From positions 1-15,963 of the forward strand of contig CANJSR010000052.1 of assembly GCA_947476855.1 (NCBI GenBank): a stretch of 15,963 nt of DNA, given 5' to 3'. The notes beneath the pieces are model-generated. The model made no database searches. It was not told the origin of the DNA and saw only the letters and a list, made by a program, of their open reading frames with translations. The stretch comes from Acetobacteraceae bacterium. Its GTDB lineage: Bacteria > Pseudomonadota > Alphaproteobacteria > Acetobacterales > Acetobacteraceae. A program made the position numbers and the translations under genes. Of the stretch, positions 13,005-15,963 are shown in pieces; position 1 is the first letter of the stretch; each line of letters opens with the position of its first letter.

Positions 13005-13568
13005 ATGGCCGACACCGTTGAACTTCTGACCACGCCTCCGCAGATCCTGGGGCCGTTCTACCCGTTCATGCACAAGCCAACGGATTCGGGCGACCTGACG
13101 GGCGGCGGCAAGGCGCAGGGCACGGTGCTGTACCTCTCCGGTCGGGTGGTGAACAAAAAGGGGGAGCCCGTGGCGGGCGCGCGGGTCGAAATCTGGCAGG
13201 CCAACTGCCATGGCCGCTACGACCATCCGAACGACGACACGAACCAGCCGCTCGATCCCAACTTCAACGGATTCGCGGTAACGGTCACCGGAGCGGATGG
13301 GCACTACGCGTTCAAGACGGTGCGGCCCAAGGCCTACCAGGTCAGCCCCGAGCGCTGGCGGCCGGCGCATATCCATTTCAACGTCATCGGCAAGACCGAG
13401 CAGTTGGTCACCCAGATGTATTTCGTGGATGAGCAATACAACGCCACGGATTCCTGGCTGAACAGCGCCGCCCGCAAGGACGCGCTGATCACTGACCCGA
13501 AGCCGATCGCCGGGAAGGAACCGGGCGCTCTGGCGGTGGAATTCGACGTTGTCCTGATGAAGGGCTGA
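13005..13568 (+). CDS. Intradiol ring-cleavage dioxygenase (protocatechuate 3,4-dioxygenase-like)
   Basis: A 187-residue non-haem Fe(III) dioxygenase. It resembles the PcaH (beta) chain of protocatechuate 3,4-dioxygenase: GPFYP (16-20), a strand region GARVEIWQANCHGRYDH (58-74), then WRPAHIHF (118-125). Likely iron ligands are Y72, Y111, H122 and H124, and R119 fits the catalytic arginine. It is shorter than PcaH (about 235) and no alpha-chain gene is adjacent, so it may act as a homomeric enzyme on a catechol-type ring, opening it between the hydroxyls to a muconate. An AAGGAAG site lies 7 bases before the ATG. It stands alone, with the tRNA gene downstream. Substrate (protocatechuate, hydroxyquinol or other) is not decided. 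Confidence 0.9.
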   Translation: MADTVELLTTPPQILGPFYPFMHKPTDSGDLTGGGKAQGTVLYLSGRVVNKKGEPVAGARVEIWQANCHGRYDHPNDDTNQPLDPNFNGFAVTVTGADGHYAFKTVRPKAYQVSPERWRPAHIHFNVIGKTEQLVTQMYFVDEQYNATDSWLNSAARKDALITDPKPIAGKEPGALAVEFDVVLMKG

Positions 13569-13603
13569 CGCGCGCCTGGTTGTCGGGCTGTCCGCAATCC
13601 GGA

Positions 13604-13631
13604 TTGTGGCAGTCGGGCAATCTTGTATAAT
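13604..13631 (+). promoter_or_regulatory. Promoter of the tRNA-Leu gene
   Basis: A consensus -10 box TATAAT (13626-13631) with TTGTGG (13604-13609) 16 bases upstream. The expected start, about 7 bases after the -10 box, falls at or just before the first tRNA base (13640). The perfect -10 in otherwise GC-rich DNA supports a strong stable-RNA promoter. Confidence 0.65.
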
Positions 13632-13639
13632 GGCGGGGC

Positions 13640-13723
13640 GCGAGAGTGGCGGAACGGTAGACGCAGTCGGCTCAAAATCGACCGCCTTCGGGCATGGGGG
13701 TTCGAATCCCCCCTCTCGCACCA
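13640..13723 (+). tRNA. tRNA-Leu (anticodon CAA)
   Basis: An 84-base type II tRNA with encoded CCA. The acceptor stem is GCGAGAG (13640-13646) with CTCTCGC (13713-13719), discriminator A, then CCA. The D stem is short (GCG/CGC). The anticodon stem GTCGG/TCGAC holds loop CTCAAAA, anticodon CAA at 13673-13675, decoding UUG. A long variable arm with a GCC-TTCG-GGC stem marks a leucine or serine class tRNA. The T arm is GGGGG-TTCGAAT-CCCCC. All stems pair, with one G-U, so it should be functional. Confidence 0.95.
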
Positions 13724-13728
13724 GTGGT

Positions 13729-13753
13729 TGGCGCACCCGTTTCGGGCGCACCA
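13729..13753. terminator. Imperfect hairpin between the convergent tRNA and fnr-like genes
   Basis: TGGCGCACCCG (13729-13739) and CGGGCGCACCA (13743-13753) form an 11-bp stem with two A-C mismatches and a TTT loop, filling the gap between the tRNA end and the fnr-like stop codon. It could end transcription from both sides. No strong T run is present on either strand, so this is tentative. Confidence 0.3.
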
Positions 13754-13757
13754 GGAT

Positions 13758-14531
13758 TTACGTGAGGCCTTCGGCCAGCCGCTCCAGCCCATCCCGATCC
13801 AGAATGACCACGTCGCCGGCCGAGGGGATTTCGATCAGTCCCTCATGGCGCAGCCGCGTCAGCGTCCGGCTCACAGTCTCGATCGTCAGGCCCAGATAAT
13901 CGGCGATATCGCCGCGCGTCATCGGCAGGGCGAATTGCCGGCGCGGCAGGTGGCAGCCCGCGTTATGCCGGCTTTCCGCGATCAGGAACGACGCCAGCCG
14001 CTCCCGCGCGGTCTTCCGGCCCAGCAGCAGCATCTGCTCCTGCGCGGCGACCAGCTCGGATGACGTCACTTCCAGCAGCTTCTGTTCCATCGCCGGGAAG
14101 TCATCCAGCAGCGCGCGCAGCCGCGGGCGGGAGAATCGGCAGTAATGCACATGGTCGATTGCTTCGGCGCTGAAGGTGAACGTGCTGGACACCGCAAGCC
14201 CGATGAAGTGGCCGACGCCAGCGAATCCCATGATCTGTCGGCGGCCATCCGGCAGCAGCTTGAACAGCCTCGCGGTTCCGGCGGTGATGTTGAAGAAGGC
14301 GTCGGCCTTGGCACCCTCCTCGACGAAACATGATCCTGGCTGCGCGACGCCCGTGGTCGAGGCCGCCGCCAGGCGCGCCATGTCCACGGCGGGCACGGCG
14401 TTGCAGACACTATGCGGACGGGCATCGCAATGCGCGCAGGAACCCAGGTGGCGGTGGTCCGGTACCATGACCGGAGCAGTCATGACTCGAGCAGTCATGA
14501 CCGGAGTAGCCAGCCGTGCGTTCGTCGTCAT
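13758..14531 (-). CDS. Fnr/FixK-type oxygen-responsive transcriptional regulator (Crp/Fnr family)
   Basis: A 257-residue Crp/Fnr protein. Near the N-terminus CAHC and a third cysteine give C32-x2-C35-x7-C43, and C131 lies in the effector domain; together they fit the four [4Fe-4S] ligands of FnrN-like oxygen sensors. C68 and C193 are extra. A cyclic-nucleotide-type beta domain spans about 55-140. The DNA-binding helix-turn-helix is TRGDIADYLGLTIETVSRTL (205-224), with E218, S221 and R222 as in FNR, which read TTGAT-N4-ATCAA. I chose ATG 14531, 7 bases after AGGTGA; a GTG at 14579 is in frame but has no good ribosome site. The first 28 residues hold a VMTA-type repeat. It would switch genes on low oxygen. 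A perfect FNR box lies 75 bases upstream, divergent from a CoA-transferase gene. Confidence 0.92.
   Translation of the reverse strand: MTTNARLATPVMTARVMTAPVMVPDHRHLGSCAHCDARPHSVCNAVPAVDMARLAAASTTGVAQPGSCFVEEGAKADAFFNITAGTARLFKLLPDGRRQIMGFAGVGHFIGLAVSSTFTFSAEAIDHVHYCRFSRPRLRALLDDFPAMEQKLLEVTSSELVAAQEQMLLLGRKTARERLASFLIAESRHNAGCHLPRRQFALPMTRGDIADYLGLTIETVSRTLTRLRHEGLIEIPSAGDVVILDRDGLERLAEGLT
14466..14510 (-). repeat. 15-bp tandem repeat, three copies, inside the fnr-like gene
   Basis: Three adjacent copies of 15 bases, CATGACCGGAGCAGT (14466-14480), CATGACTCGAGCAGT (14481-14495) and CATGACCGGAGTAGC (14496-14510), differ at a few positions. Being five codons long, they keep the frame and encode PVMTA-like units just before the cysteine cluster. 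Slippage would change the length of this N-terminal tail without breaking the protein. Confidence 0.8.
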
Positions 14532-14605
14532 TTTGTTTTCACCTGTCTGAACCCGCTCCAGACCCGTCGTTTCCGTCACGGGCCCCTGTCTGGATACGCC
14601 TCGGT

Positions 14606-14619
14606 TTGATCCAGATCAA
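14606..14619. promoter_or_regulatory. Perfect FNR box (TTGAT-N4-ATCAA)
   Basis: TTGATCCAGATCAA is a perfect palindromic FNR/FixK site, in the gap between the fnr-like gene (minus, start 14531) and the CoA-transferase gene (plus, start 14715). Its centre is about 81 bases before the first start codon and 102 before the second. Both distances leave room for class II activation at -41.5, and autoregulation is common for fnrN/fixK genes. I could not find a convincing -10 box on either side, so which gene it controls is open. By chance such a site should occur far less than once in a window of this size. Confidence 0.82.
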
Positions 14620-14714
14620 CGCCAACCGGGGCGGAATATGGGGCGCGCGTTTCCGCTGCGGCGGTTCGTGTTCTATCCTGTCATCCGAACAAGACCATTG
14701 CATGAGGCGTCCCC

Positions 14715-15908
14715 ATGAGCACTCCGTTGGCGGGCATCACCGTCCTGGATTTCGGCCAGATCTTCCAAGGCCCCTATGCCACGTTCCTGATGGCGAAGGC
14801 CGGCGCCAACGTCATCAAGATCGAGCCGCCGACCGGCGAACCGTTGCGCCGGCGCGCCCTCGCGGTCGGGAATGAGACGACGCTGCCGATGGCGATGCTG
14901 AACGCCAACAAGCGGGCAGTGACGCTGAACCTCAAGTCCCCGCGCGGGAAGGACCTGCTGAAGCAGATGGTCGGGCGGGCGGATGTGCTGCTGGAGAATT
15001 TCTCCCCCGGCACGCTGGACGGGCTGGGCGTCGGCTATGACGTGCTGAAGGACATCAACCCGCGGCTGATCTATGCGACCGGGACCGGATTCGGCATCTC
15101 GGGCCCGGATCGGGACAACCTGGCGATGGATTTCACCATCCAGGCGGTGTCCGGCATCATGAGCGTGACCGGCCAGCCGGACGGGCCGCCGACCAAGGCG
15201 GGACCGACTCTGGTCGACTACATGGGCGGCATCCATCTGTACGGGGCCGTGATGACGGCGCTGTTCCACCGAGTCGCGACCGGGCAGGGGCAGTTGGTCG
15301 AGGTGGCGATGCAGGAGACGGTGTACTGCTCACTCGCCGCGTCCTATGACTATGCCTACAAGACCGGGAAGGTGCCGCCGCGCGCGGGCAACCGGCAGGC
15401 GGGGCTGTCATCCGCCCCCTATAACGCGTTCGTCACCACGGACGGATTCGTGGCGATACATGTGGTGACCGAGGAGCATTGGCTGAACCTGCTGCGCGCC
15501 ATGGGGCGGGAGGAACTGCGCGACGATCCCCGGTTCACGACCCATGCGGCCCGGGCGGCACACATGGAGGAGACGGAGGCGGTGGTGACCGCCTGGACCC
15601 GGACGATGGCCAAGGATGCGGTGGTCGCCGCCTGTAAGGCCGGGCGCATCCCGGCGGCTCCGGTGCGGAACGCGCTGGAGGTGATGGAGGACCGGCACAT
15701 GCATGCGCGTGGGATGCTGGAGCGGATCGACCATCCGTCCCTGGGTCCGGTCGTGCTGCCGACAACGCCGCTGCGCCTGCATGGGGCGGACCGGGTGGAG
15801 TCGATCCCGAGCCCGAAGCTGGGGGAGCACAACCTGGAAATCTACGGCGAGTGGCTGGGGTTGGGCGAGGCGGGCGTGGCTGACCTGAAGGCTGCTGGGG
15901 CGATCTGA
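14715..15908 (+). CDS. CaiB/BaiF (family III) CoA-transferase, second copy
   Basis: A 397-residue cytosolic class III CoA-transferase. The N-terminal GITVLDFGQIFQGPYATFLM and ANVIKIEPPTGEP (about 31-43) are family signatures; D168 in GPTLVDYMGG is the expected catalytic aspartate, and VLLENFSPGTLDGLG (91-105) is also typical. GAGG lies 7 bases before the ATG. It differs clearly from the left-hand copy (different residues around the active aspartate and C-terminus), so the two are unlikely to be recent duplicates and may use different acids. Its gene is divergent from the fnr-like gene with an FNR box between, suggesting oxygen control. A GC-rich inverted repeat follows. The acceptor acid is unknown; formyl-, carnitine- or aromatic-acid-CoA transfer are all possible. 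Confidence 0.92.
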   Translation: MSTPLAGITVLDFGQIFQGPYATFLMAKAGANVIKIEPPTGEPLRRRALAVGNETTLPMAMLNANKRAVTLNLKSPRGKDLLKQMVGRADVLLENFSPGTLDGLGVGYDVLKDINPRLIYATGTGFGISGPDRDNLAMDFTIQAVSGIMSVTGQPDGPPTKAGPTLVDYMGGIHLYGAVMTALFHRVATGQGQLVEVAMQETVYCSLAASYDYAYKTGKVPPRAGNRQAGLSSAPYNAFVTTDGFVAIHVVTEEHWLNLLRAMGREELRDDPRFTTHAARAAHMEETEAVVTAWTRTMAKDAVVAACKAGRIPAAPVRNALEVMEDRHMHARGMLERIDHPSLGPVVLPTTPLRLHGADRVESIPSPKLGEHNLEIYGEWLGLGEAGVADLKAAGAI

Positions 15909-15954
15909 GGGGAGAACTGGACTGTTCTTCTCCCCCTCCCCTTGAGGGAGGGGG
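15909..15954. repeat. Overlapping inverted repeats after the CoA-transferase gene
   Basis: GGGGAGAA (15909-15916) pairs perfectly with TTCTCCCC (15928-15935), starting right after the stop codon. CCCCCTCCC (15932-15940) pairs perfectly with GGGAGGGGG (15946-15954) around loop CTTGA. The two share 15932-15935 and cannot form together. The second looks like a dispersed palindromic element I associate with GC-rich Alphaproteobacteria, here probably also ending the transcript. The window stops inside the G-rich flank. Confidence 0.5.
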
Positions 15955-15963
15955 GCGGGGGGA

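Noticed and set aside
13718..13754. CGCACCAG repeated at the tRNA 3' end and about 30 bases on, as an attachment site of an integrated element
   Set aside because: The repeat is only 8 bases, the copies are about 30 bases apart, and no integrase gene is present.
1..15963. CRISPR array, prophage or known defence system
   Set aside because: No regularly spaced direct repeats, phage structural genes, integrases or nuclease-helicase modules are seen; the toxin-antitoxin pair is the only element of that kind.

Overview
The window looks like chromosome of a high-GC alphaproteobacterium. Acetobacteraceae or another Rhodospirillales lineage is my best guess, from protein style, GC-rich codon use, a CtrA-type DNA site and an FnrN/FixK-like regulator; the sequence alone does not prove the family. 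It is dense with genes: the longest stretch without one is about 215 bases (6077-6291). Most genes act on CoA thioesters or aromatic-type and other small organic acids. I see no phage, CRISPR or recognisable defence island.

Layout, left to right. (1) 1-423: the 3' end of an IS1595-type insertion sequence, cut by the window edge. (2) 3323-475, minus strand: a SAM-dependent methyltransferase gene with visibly lower GC, then a CaiB/BaiF CoA-transferase gene and a crotonase (enoyl-CoA hydratase family) gene. The last two overlap by ATGA, and a hairpin follows them. (3) 3478-6076, plus strand: a tight three-gene cassette of TauD/TfdA-type Fe(II)/2-oxoglutarate dioxygenase, fumarylacetoacetate-hydrolase-family enzyme and short-chain dehydrogenase, probably a small catabolic operon. 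(4) 6077-6291: hairpins and a CtrA-type TTAA-N7-TTAA site in front of (5) a large two-domain GT2-GT4 glycosyltransferase gene (6292-8505). (6) 10880-8502, minus strand: two unlike acyl-CoA dehydrogenase genes, one with the usual catalytic glutamate and one without, suggesting a heteromeric enzyme. Their last stop codon interlocks with that of the glycosyltransferase gene. (7) 10916-11699: a G-rich tract, then a complete vapBC toxin-antitoxin operon with a perfect 16-bp palindromic operator and a terminator. (8) 12960-11699, minus strand: a PPOX-class flavin split-barrel protein, a small cysteine-containing secreted or membrane protein (DUF2946-like), and an 85-residue two-helix membrane protein. 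(9) 13005-13568: a compact intradiol ring-cleavage dioxygenase. (10) 13640-13723: tRNA-Leu(CAA) with its own promoter. (11) 14531-13758, minus strand: an Fnr-type oxygen sensor with a CxxC-x7-C cluster, divergent from (12) a second CaiB/BaiF CoA-transferase gene (14715-15908). A perfect FNR box lies between them. The window ends in a GC-rich inverted repeat.

How the parts may fit (inference): CoA-transferases activate acids to CoA thioesters; the crotonase and dehydrogenases process such thioesters; the two dioxygenases, the FAH-family enzyme and the SDR would break down or modify small organic or aromatic acids. No substrate can be named from sequence. The strongest regulatory signals are the FNR box beside the fnr-like gene and the CtrA-type site before the glycosyltransferase gene. 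I found no clearly undescribed system. The best leads are the possible oxygen control of the right-hand CoA-transferase, the asymmetric acyl-CoA dehydrogenase pair, and the dioxygenase-FAH-SDR cassette whose FAH member has an altered signature loop.
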